From an uncultured Caulobacter sp. (lineage in GTDB: Bacteria; Pseudomonadota; Alphaproteobacteria; Caulobacterales; Caulobacteraceae), in NCBI RefSeq assembly GCF_947036865.1, contig NZ_CAMQSF010000011.1, positions 28,962 through 92,961 on the forward strand: a stretch of 64,000 nucleotides of DNA. The letters are read 5' to 3'. Below, piece after piece: positions 52,269 through 61,534 of this stretch. The notes under the pieces were generated by a model, which was not told the origin of the DNA, made no database searches, and was given only the letters and a program-made list of their open reading frames with translations. A program made the translations under genes and the position numbers. Numbering within the stretch: the stretch's first letter is position 1; each line of letters opens with the position of its first letter.

Positions 52269-52772
52269 CTAGGAAATCGCGAGCAGCCGGCGGCTGATCA
52301 CCGACCACCGGCCGGCGGACTTCCGGAGAAGATGGAGGTAGGCGCTGGTTCCGACCGGCTGGCGATAGGTCCAGACTTGAACCAGCGCCTCGGCCCCGCT
52401 TCGCGCGACGACCGGCATCGCGATCGCCACGCGCACTTGCTTGGCGTCCGAGGCCGGGTCGACGGAGACGCCCTTGGCCTTGATGTAGGCTTGAACATTG
52501 ACACAAGTCGTCGCGGTCGACGCCTCGCCGCGCTCCCATTGATCAAGCACTTCGACAGACGGAGGCGGCCCGCTCCATCCTCCCTGTCGCAGTTCTCTGG
52601 CTCGCTTCCAAGCTGGGCCGCGAAAGCGAGGCTCGGGAGTACCGCTGATCGACGTTTGCGTCGCACTGGAGGTCAGGATGTCTTCAACGACCCGTTCAGC
52701 GGCGGCGCAGGCGGGAGATGGCGGACGATCAGCGTGTCCAGGCGCGGCCGCCGCGAGGAGTAACAACAGCAC
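52269..52772 (-). CDS. Exported protein of unknown function
   Basis: The GTG at 52772 with AAGGAGG before it gives a 167-residue protein with a short signal peptide (LLLLLAAAAPGHAD). The mature part is polar with three Cys (in PACAAAE and TTCVNV) and a closing segment of beta character (EALVQVWTYRQPVGTSAYLHLLRKSAGRWSVISRRLL) reminiscent of lumazine/NTF2-like folds, but no family is recognised. It follows a second small exported-protein gene by 46 bases. Confidence 0.65.
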   Translation of the reverse strand: MLLLLLAAAAPGHADRPPSPACAAAERVVEDILTSSATQTSISGTPEPRFRGPAWKRARELRQGGWSGPPPSVEVLDQWERGEASTATTCVNVQAYIKAKGVSVDPASDAKQVRVAIAMPVVARSGAEALVQVWTYRQPVGTSAYLHLLRKSAGRWSVISRRLLAIS

Positions 52773-52818
52773 CTCGACCTCCTTCAGGGCGCCATCCGGG
52801 AGACCAACTCGCCCGCGT

Positions 52819-53214
52819 TCAAGGAAGAAGGCCTAGGCGGCCATTGGCCCAGTAGACGTTCAGCCAAGTCCTCCGGTCCGCGGGCGAGCGCGGAACGCCG
52901 TTGATGCGGATCAACTCATAGCCGCCGTCCTGACAGAGGAACTCCAGACCGGTCATCGCGGAGAACCGTTCTAGGAACCTGTTCCACGCCTCGAGTTGGG
53001 CGGGCGGGGCCGGTCCAGCGCTCCCGCTATAGAACACGACTTTCACGGCCCCCTCTTGGGCCTTCACCTTGATCGCGACAGGTTTGGCCGCGCAGACATA
53101 CGAGCCCTCGACCGTCGCGGCGCTCGGCGGCGCGTATTCCACTAGGGGCGGCGCCGCCGGCTGTTGCGCCGCCGAAGCGAGGAGGGCCGCGCCCAGGGCA
53201 TTGATGGCGGCCAT
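52819..53214 (-). CDS. Exported protein of unknown function
   Basis: The 131-residue product has an N-terminal hydrophobic stretch (about 2-16) that could be a short signal, then YAPPSAATVEGSYVCAAKPVAIKVKA, an alpha/beta region, and a closing NVYWANGRLGLLP. Two Cys could form a disulfide. The ribosome site is weak. It precedes the 167-residue gene on the same strand, and the pair may be an operon. No family is recognised. Confidence 0.55.
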   Translation of the reverse strand: MAAINALGAALLASAAQQPAAPPLVEYAPPSAATVEGSYVCAAKPVAIKVKAQEGAVKVVFYSGSAGPAPPAQLEAWNRFLERFSAMTGLEFLCQDGGYELIRINGVPRSPADRRTWLNVYWANGRLGLLP

Positions 53215-53354
53215 CGCGCGATCTCACAAACTTGACGCGGCCGGAGAGACCACAGGACGTCCAGCCTCCTACACCAATCCGACGACGAGCGTGAGCCCCA
53301 CTTCCTTAAGTTGACCCAAGTAACGCAGCGAGGCCGCGTGCAAGCCGGCGCCCC

Positions 53355-54155
53355 CTAGCGCCCCAGCACCAGCGGCAGCTGGCCGGCCTCGACCATCCGG
53401 CGGGTGACGCCGCCGAACAGCGCCTCGGTCATCCGGCCGCGGCCATAGGCGCCCATCACGCAATAGGCGGCGCGATCGAGCTCGGCCTGGCGGAGCAGAT
53501 GGACGTCCGGCGTCTCCTTGCCCGCCTCCAGCAGATGGACCTTGGCGTGGATGTCGTGCCGCGACAGATAGACGGCCGCCTCCTGCGCCGACGCCCCGCC
53601 GGACGGCTCGCCGACCGCGACGAGGTGGACGCTCCGGGCCAGCTTCAGCAGAGGAACGCTGGCGCGCAGGGTCGCGGCGGCCGGCTCGGAGCCGTCCCAC
53701 GCCACCAGCGCCACGCCCGAGACGTTGAAACCCACGGCGTCATCGGGAACCGCCACCAGCGGACAGCGCGCCTCTCCGGCCAGATCGCTGATCAGGTTGG
53801 GCCGGTCCATCTCCAGCAGGCCGTCGCGCTTGCAGTTGACGACGATCAGATCGGCCAGGCGCGCTTCGCTGGCCAGGCACAGGGCCATGTCGCCGATGCT
53901 GTCGGTCCAGTCGAAACTGACGTCCTCATGGGCCAGGCGCGTCTGGAGCTTGGCGCGGTTGTCGATCTCGACCTTGCGGTCCTCGGCCAGCACCAGGCCC
54001 GACATCGCGCCGTCGAAATCGCCCGGAAAGATGGACAGCGGCGTGACGTCGACGCAGCGGATGTGGCCGTCGAGGCCCCGCGCCAGATCCAGCGCCGCCT
54101 GCAGGCGGGCCTCCTGGCCCCGGTCGTCATGCACCAGCAGTAGAATGGTCTTCAT
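53355..54155 (-). CDS. Tandem universal stress protein (UspA)
   Basis: The ATG at 54155 has GAGGAGG close before it. The 266-residue cytoplasmic protein holds two UspA domains: ILLLVHDDRGQEARLQAALDLARG at the start, then GVALVAWDGSEPAAATLRASVPLLKLA in the second half. The C-terminal domain ends with YCVMGAYGRGRMTEALFGGVTRRM, the usual nucleotide-binding glycine set (G-x-G-R-x-x-E). Usp proteins respond to stress or nutrient limits; the exact role is unknown. Confidence 0.9.
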   Translation of the reverse strand: MKTILLLVHDDRGQEARLQAALDLARGLDGHIRCVDVTPLSIFPGDFDGAMSGLVLAEDRKVEIDNRAKLQTRLAHEDVSFDWTDSIGDMALCLASEARLADLIVVNCKRDGLLEMDRPNLISDLAGEARCPLVAVPDDAVGFNVSGVALVAWDGSEPAAATLRASVPLLKLARSVHLVAVGEPSGGASAQEAAVYLSRHDIHAKVHLLEAGKETPDVHLLRQAELDRAAYCVMGAYGRGRMTEALFGGVTRRMVEAGQLPLVLGR

Positions 54156-54600
54156 GGCTGCCTCCTCGCGCGGAAGGCGGGCGCTCGGCGCGTCCAGCCT
54201 CCAAGCCAAGGCGACTGTGCGCCCGAAGGCCGGCCGGCGCATCCGCAGGATCCCTTAGAGGCGTCCACCTAGGCGGGAGCCCTCCTCGTTCGCCGCCCGG
54301 ACGGAGGCCTTTCAAGAATTGTCATTTGATAAACGCCCGCTCGACTGGATAGGGTCTCGCCCGGCAAGCTTGTGGTACGCCCCCGGCCTCCACCGGTGAT
54401 CGCTCCTGGACCCCATCTCGGGCCCCGAGGTCGGACGAACGGGCGAGCCGCCGCGCGCGCGCTGGGTAGTGCTTCATGATCCGGAGGCTGGGGGGGCGGC
54501 GCACGGGCGTCGACTTCGGTCGTGAAGAACGGACCAGGCGGGCCTGGTTCCTGGCCGCGCCCCGGCGGCGGAGTCTTTTCGAGCCTTCAGGAGAACTATC
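54156..54600. other. Gene-free stretch before the small exported-protein gene
   Basis: These 445 bases carry no convincing gene; both strands show long open frames without motifs. An AT-rich patch (54312-54335) might serve a promoter, and a 16-bp palindrome lies close to the 54601 start. The last bases hold an AGGAG ribosome site. Confidence 0.45.
54533..54548. promoter_or_regulatory. 16-bp palindrome ACCAGGC-GG-GCCTGGT
   Basis: The arms 54533-54539 and 54542-54548 are exact complements with two central G. It lies 53 bases upstream of the exported-protein start, so it could be an operator or a hairpin in the leader. Confidence 0.35.
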
Positions 54601-55014
54601 ATGAAAACGGTCATGTTCGCCCTCGCGGCGCTGTGTCTCGCGCCGGCCGCCGCCTCGGCCGCCACGTCGCCCAAGGACCTCTGCCCCAACGGCCAGCTGG
54701 TCACCATCCGGTTCAGCGAGATCAAGCCGACCGGCACCAAGGCCGGCTTCGCCAAGGCCGCCGCCGACAACCAGGCCTGGTACGTCTCGCACGGCCTGAC
54801 CCAGAACCATCAGAACGCCGGCGTCGTGCTGCAACGCAACGACAAGGGCGAGTGGACCGAGTCGCCGAACGCCGTGGTGACCGTCCACACCAACCCGCCC
54901 GGCTCGACCGCGCCCGCGCCGGACGACGCCTGGAAGGCCTTCGTCGCCGAGTACGACGCCAACAGCACCATGAAGAGCCAGACGATGGTCTGCTTCAGCC
55001 AGCCGCTCCGCTAA
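54601..55014 (+). CDS. Small exported protein, unknown family
   Basis: The 137-residue product has a signal peptide (to about ASAATSP, residue 20) and a mature part with two Cys (DLCPNG, VCFSQ), a run of Gly/Lys/Ala residues, and TIRFSEIKPTGTKAGFAKA. This resembles stress- or antibiotic-monooxygenase-like folds in spirit, but no family is recognised. AGGAG precedes the ATG. A strong bidirectional terminator follows. Confidence 0.75.
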   Translation: MKTVMFALAALCLAPAAASAATSPKDLCPNGQLVTIRFSEIKPTGTKAGFAKAAADNQAWYVSHGLTQNHQNAGVVLQRNDKGEWTESPNAVVTVHTNPPGSTAPAPDDAWKAFVAEYDANSTMKSQTMVCFSQPLR

Positions 55015-55028
55015 GACAGCGGACGCAA

Positions 55029-55071
55029 GCGCCAACACGGAGAGAGCCGAGCCGTCTCTCCGCGTTGGCGC
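55029..55071. terminator. Bidirectional terminator between convergent genes
   Basis: A 17-bp stem (55029-55045 with 55055-55071) with one mismatch lies between the small exported-protein gene and the phytase-like gene. The stem is so strong and so central that it can stop both transcripts, although T runs are short. Confidence 0.6.
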
Positions 55072-55073
55072 CG

Positions 55074-56555
55074 CTACTTCGGCAGGGTCAGGCGGTAGAC
55101 CAGCACCAGGTTGTCGTTGTCGCCGGTCCCGGTCGGCCCCGTCAGCGACGCGTCGAAGTCCTGGCCGTTCACCCGCCCCTTGGCGGTGGCGAAGTCATTG
55201 TCCGAACCTACCAGCAGGAAGACGTCGCCCGTCCCGTCGAGGGTCGGGGCCAGGGCCAGGGCCTCGAGCTTCTCGGGCAGGCTGGTCGGGGTCGAGGGCG
55301 ACACCGACAGGTTCATGCCGACCTTGGCCAGCTGGGCAGGGTTCAGGATGTTGACGAACTCGGCCTCGGCCGCCGGCTTGATGTCCGGGTTCAGCACGCC
55401 GTCCTTGGCGATCGGCGTGACGCTCTGCTCGTACGGCGTGCCGGCGAGGTTGGTCGCGTCCGCCAGATCGACCAGCAGGACGGACTTGTAGACTGGCGGG
55501 TTCGGCGCGCCCTTGCCCCGGCCATTGCCGTCCCGCGCCAGCACCAGCAGGCGATGCTGGTCCAGCGCCAGGGCCTCGGACTGAGCGGCGGTGGCGTCGG
55601 CGGCCCGGCCGTCGCCGGCCTCGCGCACGGTCGGCAGTCGCAGCACGTAGTGGCCGATCGGCGCCTTGGGCAGCTGGGTCTTCTCGATGTCGTAGACCAG
55701 CACCCGGGTATGGTCGCGCGTGGCGTGGCCGGCGGCGCTGTCCTGCACGGTCGCGCTCTGCAGCACCGCGATCAGGCGCTTGCCGTCGGGACTGATGGTC
55801 AGCCCCTCCAGGCCCTGGTTGTTGCGGCGCCCGGTGGTCGGCGGCTTTTCCGCGCCGAAGTCGAGGACGCCCTTGCGCATCGGCAGGATCGCCGGGACCG
55901 TCTCGATGACGCCCAACAGCGTGCCGGTCCTGTCGAACAGATAGATCCCGGCCGCGTACTCGTCGGACACGTAGAAGCGCCCGTCCGGCAGATAGGCGAT
56001 CGCCTCGCTGTCCAGGCTGATCCGTCCCGCGCCCTGCCCGCTGGCCGGCGAGGGATAGCGCGCCCCGCCACGGGTGATGACGTTCGAGCCCGGGTCCGCG
56101 CCGGTCATCGGCTTCCCGGTCTGATCCCGAAGGAAGAAGCCGCCGGTCGGCGTCAGGGTCAGACCCTTGCCCGGAACCAGCCGGATCGCGTGCTCGTGGA
56201 CGCGATTGGCGTAGTCGGTCGCGCCCTTGAACGGCCCGACATTGTTCGGGCCGCGATCCGGCAGGGTCCGCAGGACCCCGGCGTACGAGCCGTCGGCGTT
56301 CCGCGTCCAGCCCGACAGCGCCATGCTGGAGAACGAGCCCAGCGTCTCGTCGTTGAAGTCGCGCGTCGCCGCCGGCAGCCAGCCCGCCGCGACCAGGCCG
56401 TGATTGACATAGGTCTTGCCGCCGAACGTCACCGCGATATCGCCGACCCGCGTGTCCCAGTGCGGGGTCAGGTAGCTGGACGACTGGGCCAGCGCGGGGG
56501 CGGCGATCAAAGCCGCCAGGCCGGCGAAGGCTCCAGCGAGGCGACGGCGGGGCAT
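55074..56555 (-). CDS. Secreted phytase-like esterase domain protein
   Basis: The 493-residue protein has a signal peptide (to about ALAQSSS, residue 23). It matches the esterase-like-activity-of-phytase family: SSMALSGW, VLRTLPDRGPNNVG, DSEAIAYLPDGRFYVSDEYAAGIYLFDRTG, GLEGLTISPDGKRLIAVLQS, and a final EALALAPTLDGTGDVFLLVGSDNDF. This is a beta-propeller fold. AAGGAG precedes the ATG. It would be periplasmic or surface-bound and may release phosphate from organic esters. Confidence 0.85.
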   Translation of the reverse strand: MPRRRLAGAFAGLAALIAAPALAQSSSYLTPHWDTRVGDIAVTFGGKTYVNHGLVAAGWLPAATRDFNDETLGSFSSMALSGWTRNADGSYAGVLRTLPDRGPNNVGPFKGATDYANRVHEHAIRLVPGKGLTLTPTGGFFLRDQTGKPMTGADPGSNVITRGGARYPSPASGQGAGRISLDSEAIAYLPDGRFYVSDEYAAGIYLFDRTGTLLGVIETVPAILPMRKGVLDFGAEKPPTTGRRNNQGLEGLTISPDGKRLIAVLQSATVQDSAAGHATRDHTRVLVYDIEKTQLPKAPIGHYVLRLPTVREAGDGRAADATAAQSEALALDQHRLLVLARDGNGRGKGAPNPPVYKSVLLVDLADATNLAGTPYEQSVTPIAKDGVLNPDIKPAAEAEFVNILNPAQLAKVGMNLSVSPSTPTSLPEKLEALALAPTLDGTGDVFLLVGSDNDFATAKGRVNGQDFDASLTGPTGTGDNDNLVLVYRLTLPK

Positions 56556-56948
56556 TTAAGCGCTCCTTCAGCGTGACGGGGCCCTGGTAGGAAGCCCTCG
56601 CGTTACTTTTGTGACACCCGCCCTTCCGCGAACCGTTCTCGACGTCGGCAAACCGTCATCAACCTCTGGGATAGGTGCGCGAAGAGCGGCGCCGGAATCG
56701 CCGGCGCGGAGGAACCGGGACGTCGCGGCCTCCGTTGTCGGCGCTCGGATCGCCGCTTTCGACGTCAGAACCCCGCGCGCCGCGCGGCGTTGGCGCGCCA
56801 AGCGGCGCCGCGCGAAGTCGGGTGTTCGTCGGCGGCCTTGGCCCTTGTAGCAGGCGCTGCAACCGCTTCTAAGCTTGGGCATTACACCACGCGCGCGGCC
56901 ATCACCGCCGCGCCTTCGCACGTCGCACTCAGCGCGGAGGCGCACCCC
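56556..56948. other. Divergent gene-free region before the efflux operon
   Basis: These 393 bases hold no recognised gene. On the minus strand GTGTCACAAAAGTAACGCG (about 56599-56617) is a weak Pho-box-like element upstream of the phytase-like gene. No divergent regulator for the efflux operon is present. Confidence 0.4.
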
Positions 56949-58526
56949 ATGAGCGATCCGTATATCGAAAGCCTCCGGCCGCACGAGCGGCCGATGTTCC
57001 CCGGCTCGCCGGCCACGCCGGACTTCTCGCGGCGCATTCGATTCGCCTATGGCTGCGTCGGGGTGCTGCTGGCCTTCACCAGCGCCATGGGCACGGCCCT
57101 GATCACGGTCAACCTGCCCAGCATCCAGGGCACGCTGGGGCTGGACCCGGCCCAGGCGTCGTGGCTCCCGACCGCCTATGTGATGACGACGGTCTCGATG
57201 AACCTGCTGCTGGTCAAGTTCCGCCAGCAGTACGGGCTGCGCCTGTTCGTCCAGCTGGGCCTTGGGACCTATCTCGCCGCCGTCGTCGCCCACCTGCTGA
57301 TCAACGACTTCGCCTCGGCGCTGATCGTGCGCGCCGCCAGCGGCATCGCGGCCGCGCCGCTGTCGTCGCTGGGCGTCTTCTACCTGCTGCAGGCCTTTCC
57401 GGCCTCGCGGCGGCTGTCGGCCTTCGTGCTGGCGCTGGGCCTGCCGCTGGTCGCCACGCCGCTGGCGCGCTGCTTCTCGCCGGACCTGCTGCAGTTGGGG
57501 CAGTTCCGCACGCTGTACCTGATCGAGCTGGCCCTGGCCCTGGCGACCTTGGCGGCCGTCCTGGCCCTGCGCCTGCCGCCGTCCGAGCGCGTCAAGGTGT
57601 TCGAGTGGGGCGACTTCGTCACCTATCCGCTGGTCGCCGTCGGCCTGGCCCTGATCTGCGCCGTGCTGGGCCAGGGTCGTCTGGAGTGGTGGTTCGACGC
57701 GCCCTGGATCGGCGTCGCCCTGGCCGTGGCGGTCGTGCTGATCATCGCGGCCCTGGCCTTCGAGTGGCACAGGCCCAACCCGCTGATCGACCTGACCTGG
57801 GCCTTCTCGCCCGACTTCATGGGCTTCATGCTGATCGCCGTCCTGACCCGCGTGATCCTGTCGGAGCAGAGCGTCGGCGCCGCCGGCCTCCTGGCCACGG
57901 TCGGCATGGGCCAGGAGCAGACGCGCGGCCTCTATCTGGTCGTCATGCTGGCCACCTTGGCGGGCACGATCGTCGGCTCCCTGACCATCAGCCAGAAGAC
58001 GGTGATGATCCAGATCATGATCGCCGTGGTCATGGTCGCGATCGCCGCCTTCCTCGACAGCCACGCCAACGCCCTGACCCGGCCCGCCCAACTCTATGTC
58101 AGCCAGTCGATCCTGGGCTTCGCCTCGGCCCTGCTGATCGCCCCCACCCTGCTGATCGGCTTCGTCCAGGTGCTGCAGCGCGGCTGGCGCTCGTTCCCCA
58201 CCCTGGTCGTCTCGTTCGGCGTCGCCCAGAACCTCGGCGCGCTGTTCGCCATCGCCCTGCTGCAGACCTTCCAGTACGACCGCACGCGCTTTCACTACGC
58301 CCACCTGATCGGCCAACTCGACGCCGGGATCCCGCTGGTCGCCGAGCGGCTGCGGGCCGGTCCCGCCGCCCTGGTCGGCCAGGTCACGCGCGAGGCCAAC
58401 GTGCTGGCCTATAACGACGTCTTCCTCGTCATCCTCGTCATCGCCGTGCTGACCCTGGTCAACACGGCCGTCTTCACGCTCCGCGCCATCGCCAAGATGA
58501 AAGCCGCCCAAAGGGCCGTTCAATGA
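56949..58526 (+). CDS. EmrB-type MFS drug efflux transporter (DHA2)
   Basis: From the ATG at 56949 the 525-residue protein has about 14 hydrophobic helices and the DHA2 opening ALITVNLPSIQGTLGLDPAQASWLPTAYVM (about residues 40-69). It ends in a basic tail. It pumps toxins out through a tripartite complex with the next two genes. The next gene overlaps by ATGA. Confidence 0.9.
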   Translation: MSDPYIESLRPHERPMFPGSPATPDFSRRIRFAYGCVGVLLAFTSAMGTALITVNLPSIQGTLGLDPAQASWLPTAYVMTTVSMNLLLVKFRQQYGLRLFVQLGLGTYLAAVVAHLLINDFASALIVRAASGIAAAPLSSLGVFYLLQAFPASRRLSAFVLALGLPLVATPLARCFSPDLLQLGQFRTLYLIELALALATLAAVLALRLPPSERVKVFEWGDFVTYPLVAVGLALICAVLGQGRLEWWFDAPWIGVALAVAVVLIIAALAFEWHRPNPLIDLTWAFSPDFMGFMLIAVLTRVILSEQSVGAAGLLATVGMGQEQTRGLYLVVMLATLAGTIVGSLTISQKTVMIQIMIAVVMVAIAAFLDSHANALTRPAQLYVSQSILGFASALLIAPTLLIGFVQVLQRGWRSFPTLVVSFGVAQNLGALFAIALLQTFQYDRTRFHYAHLIGQLDAGIPLVAERLRAGPAALVGQVTREANVLAYNDVFLVILVIAVLTLVNTAVFTLRAIAKMKAAQRAVQ

Positions 58527-59620
58527 CCGACGCCGCCGCTCCCTCCGCCGCCCCCGACGCCGCCGACGCCCCGCGCCGCCCGCCGCGCGTCAGTCCCAGG
58601 ACCCTGGCCATCGCCGTCACCGCGGCCGTCGCCGCCGTGCTGGTGATCCTGTTCGTCTGGCGACTGCCGCCGTTCGCCACCACCCTGCAAGTGACCGAGA
58701 ACGCCTATGTGCGCGGCCAGGTCACGGTCATGGCGCCCCAGGTCAGCGGCTATGTCGTCGAGGTCGCGGTGCAGGACTTCGACCACGTCCGCCAGGGACA
58801 GCTGCTGGCCCGGATCGACGAGCGCATCTATCGCCAGCGGGTCGAGCAGGCCCGCGCCACCCTGGCGGCGCGCGAGGCCGACCTTTCCAACCTCGACCAG
58901 GCCGAGCGCGCCCGCACCGCCGCCGTCGCCGGCCGGGAGGCCGAGCAGGCCTCGGCCCAGGCCCAGGCCCAGCGCGCCCGCGCCGACCTCGCCCGCATCG
59001 AGGACCTGGCCCGCGACGGCTCGGTGTCCCTGCGCGAGCGCGACCAGGCCGTCGCCACCCTGCGCCAGACCGAGGCCGCCGTCCGCCAGAGCGCCGCCGG
59101 CGGCGAGATCGCCCGCCAGGACGTCCGCTCTGTCGCCGTGTCGCGCGAGGGCCTGAAGGCCGCCGCCGAGGCCGCGCGCGCCGCCCTGCGCCTGGCGCAG
59201 ATCGATCTCGATAACACCGCCATCCGCGCGCCGCGCGACGGTCAGCTGGGCGAGGTGTCGGTGCGCCTGGGCCAGTATGTCACGGCCGGCACGCAGCTGA
59301 TGGCGCTGGTCCCCGCCCGCCTGTGGGTGACGGCCAACTACAAGGAAGGCCAGACCGCGCGCATGGCCGTCGGCCAGCCGGTCACCTTCACCGTCGACGC
59401 CCTGGGCAAGCGCCAGCTGCGCGGGGTGGTCGAGGACCTGGCGCCCGCCACCGGCTCGGAGTTCTCGGTGCTGCGGCCGGAAAACGCCACCGGCAACTTC
59501 GTCAAGGTCGCCCAGCGCATCCCGGTCAAGATCGCCATCAGCCCGAACCAGCCGCTGGCCGCGCGCCTGCGGCCCGGCATGTCGGTGGTGACCAAGGTCG
59601 ACACGCGAGGCGGCCGCTGA
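58523..59620 (+). CDS. EmrA-type membrane fusion protein (HlyD family)
   Basis: The 365-residue adaptor has one N-terminal membrane helix (about 32-54), the lipoyl-type half motifs VMAPQVSGYVVEVAVQDFDHVRQGQLLARID, a long coiled-coil hairpin (about 105-215) rich in Ala/Arg/Glu, and IDLDNTAIRAPRDGQLGEVSVRLGQYVTAGTQLMALVP. It links the MFS pump to the outer-membrane channel. Gene overlaps are ATGA and TGATG. Confidence 0.92.
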   Translation: MTDAAAPSAAPDAADAPRRPPRVSPRTLAIAVTAAVAAVLVILFVWRLPPFATTLQVTENAYVRGQVTVMAPQVSGYVVEVAVQDFDHVRQGQLLARIDERIYRQRVEQARATLAAREADLSNLDQAERARTAAVAGREAEQASAQAQAQRARADLARIEDLARDGSVSLRERDQAVATLRQTEAAVRQSAAGGEIARQDVRSVAVSREGLKAAAEAARAALRLAQIDLDNTAIRAPRDGQLGEVSVRLGQYVTAGTQLMALVPARLWVTANYKEGQTARMAVGQPVTFTVDALGKRQLRGVVEDLAPATGSEFSVLRPENATGNFVKVAQRIPVKIAISPNQPLAARLRPGMSVVTKVDTRGGR

Positions 59621-60990
59621 TGCGCCGCCTCCTCGTCCTGGCGCTGGTTGGCGCGAGCCTGTCGGCCTGCGCCGCCGTCCCGTCCTCCGACCACCCCGCC
59701 GCGCCGGTCACGCCGCCCGCCGCCTGGCGCACGAGCCCGAGCGCGCAAGGTCCGCTGGCCGCCGACTGGTGGACGCTGCTGGGCGATCCCCAACTGAACG
59801 CCCTGGTCGACAAGGCCCTGGCCCGCAACGCCGACTTGGCGGTCGCCGCCGCCCGGGTCGACGAGGCCCGCGCCCTCTCGCGCGCGGCGGCCTCGGCGCT
59901 GCTGCCCTCGGTCGATCTGGCGGGCGGGATCCAGGGGTCGCGCCAGCTGAACGCCTTCGGCCAGACCTACGACTCGACCGCCGAGCAGGTCGGCCTGCGC
60001 GTCGCCTACGAGGTCGATCTGTGGGGGCGGGTGCGCAGCCTCGACGCCGCCGGCCGCGCCAGCCTGCAAGGCGCCGCCGCCGCCCGCGACAGCGCCCGCC
60101 TGTCGATCGCCGCCACCGTGGCCCGGACCTATGTCAGCCTGCTGTCGCTGGACGCCCAGCTGAACGTGGCCCGCGAGACCATCGCCGCCCGCGAAGCCGG
60201 CCTGAAGGTGGCGACCCGCCGCGCCGAGGCCGGCTATGCGACGGAGCTGGAACACAACCAGGCCCAGGCCGAGCTGGCTGGCGTTCGCCGCCAGGTTCCG
60301 GCGCTGGAACTGGCCATCGCGCGCCTGGAGGCCTCGCTCAGCGCCCTCACCGGCGATCCGCCCGGCGCGATCGCGCGGGGCGCGGACCTCTTTGCCCTGC
60401 TGCCCTCCCCCATCCCGGTGGAGGCCCCGTCGAGCCTGCTGGCCCGCCGCCCCGACATCGCCCAGGCCCAGGACGCCCTGATCGCCGCCGACGCCAACCT
60501 TTCGGCGTCGCGCGCCCAGCTGCTGCCCCAGGTGCGCCTGACCGCCTCGGCGGACCGGGTCTTCACCGACGCCCTGCCCGATCCGTTCTCCCTCTGGAAC
60601 GTCGCCGGCGGCCTGGCCCAGCCGCTGTTCAACGGCGGACGCCTGCGCGCCCAGGTCCAGGCCTCGGAGGCGCGCAGGGCCCAGGCCGCGTCCGCCTATC
60701 GCGGCGTCGTGCTGAACGCCTTCGCCGAGACCGAGACCGCCCTGCGCGCCGTCGCCGACCAGCAGCGGCAGGAGACCGAGATCGCCGCCCAGCGCGCGGC
60801 CCTGGCCGACGCCGCCCGCCGCGCCCGCGAACGCTACCGCGCCGGCTACGCCTCGTTCCTGGAACAGATCGACGCCGAGCGGGGCCTCTTGGCGGCCGAC
60901 CAGGCGGCGATCCAGGCCAGGGAGGCGCGCGTCACCGCCGCCATCGACCTGGCCCGCGCTCTCGGCGGCGGCTGGACCGCGACGCCGTAA
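59620..60990 (+). CDS. NodT-type outer-membrane efflux lipoprotein
   Basis: From ATG 59620 the 456-residue protein has a lipobox LSAC (Cys17) and the NodT/OprM pattern: DWWTLLGDPQLNALVDKALARNADL, YEVDLWGRVRSLDAAGRAS, and a second OEP half ending with FNGGRLRAQVQASEARRAQAA. It forms the outer-membrane exit for the EmrAB-like complex. The operon is complete but has no neighbouring regulator. Confidence 0.93.
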   Translation: MRRLLVLALVGASLSACAAVPSSDHPAAPVTPPAAWRTSPSAQGPLAADWWTLLGDPQLNALVDKALARNADLAVAAARVDEARALSRAAASALLPSVDLAGGIQGSRQLNAFGQTYDSTAEQVGLRVAYEVDLWGRVRSLDAAGRASLQGAAAARDSARLSIAATVARTYVSLLSLDAQLNVARETIAAREAGLKVATRRAEAGYATELEHNQAQAELAGVRRQVPALELAIARLEASLSALTGDPPGAIARGADLFALLPSPIPVEAPSSLLARRPDIAQAQDALIAADANLSASRAQLLPQVRLTASADRVFTDALPDPFSLWNVAGGLAQPLFNGGRLRAQVQASEARRAQAASAYRGVVLNAFAETETALRAVADQQRQETEIAAQRAALADAARRARERYRAGYASFLEQIDAERGLLAADQAAIQAREARVTAAIDLARALGGGWTATP

Positions 60991-61096
60991 GGCGCGCGGG
61001 GCGGCTATTTCCTAACGCCCGCGCCTGTGGAACTAAGGCGCGCGAGGAGGACTCGCGCCGATCCGACGCGCGACGACTCTTGAACAAGGATCCCGC

Positions 61097-61513
61097 ATGA
61101 CCGCCTCCGACGATTTCCCGATCACCATCTTCCACAATCCCAAGTGCGGGACGTCGCGCAACGTCGTGGCGATGGTCGAGGCGGCGGGCTACGTCCCGAC
61201 GGTGGTGGAATATCTGAAGGCGGGCTGGACGCGGGAACAGCTGCTGGATCTGTCGACCCGTTCGGGCCTCTCCCCGCGCCAGATGCTGCGGGAAAAGGGC
61301 ACGCCGGCCGAAGAGCTTGGCCTGCTCGCCGAAGGGGTGACGGACGAGACGATCCTGGCGGCGATGGTCGAGCATCCGATCCTGGTCAACCGGCCGATCG
61401 TGGTCACGCCCAGGGGCGCCGCCCTGGCCCGTCCGTCGGAAAAGGTCCTCGACCTGCTGGAGCGCAAGCCCACGTCCTTCACCAAGGAAGACGGCGAGGT
61501 CGTCAAGCTCTAG
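61097..61513 (+). CDS. arsC: Arsenate reductase (glutaredoxin-dependent ArsC)
   Basis: The 138-residue cytoplasmic thioredoxin-fold protein has the ArsC active site HNPKCGTSRN with the catalytic Cys (residue 17), then VVEYLKAGWTREQL, ILVNRPIVVTPRGAALARPSEKVLDLL. The Arg in NRPIV binds arsenate. It reduces arsenate to arsenite using glutathione and glutaredoxin. AAGGA precedes the ATG. It stands alone with no arsB or arsR seen, just upstream of pstS. Confidence 0.92.
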   Translation: MTASDDFPITIFHNPKCGTSRNVVAMVEAAGYVPTVVEYLKAGWTREQLLDLSTRSGLSPRQMLREKGTPAEELGLLAEGVTDETILAAMVEHPILVNRPIVVTPRGAALARPSEKVLDLLERKPTSFTKEDGEVVKL

Positions 61514-61534
61514 CTTCGTCCGTCCACGGACTCT

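Noticed and set aside
49915..52539. 874-codon minus-strand frame opposite the penicillin-binding protein gene
   Set aside because: Shadow of a strongly biased gene. The plus frame has all class A PBP motifs.
54322..55038. Minus-strand frame of 238 codons over the small exported-protein gene and its leader
   Set aside because: No ribosome site or family, and it covers the well-supported signal-peptide gene on the plus strand.
56611..56872. Short Arg-rich plus-strand frames in the leader of the efflux operon
   Set aside because: Low-complexity Arg/Ala translations without ribosome sites, typical of chance frames in GC-rich non-coding DNA.
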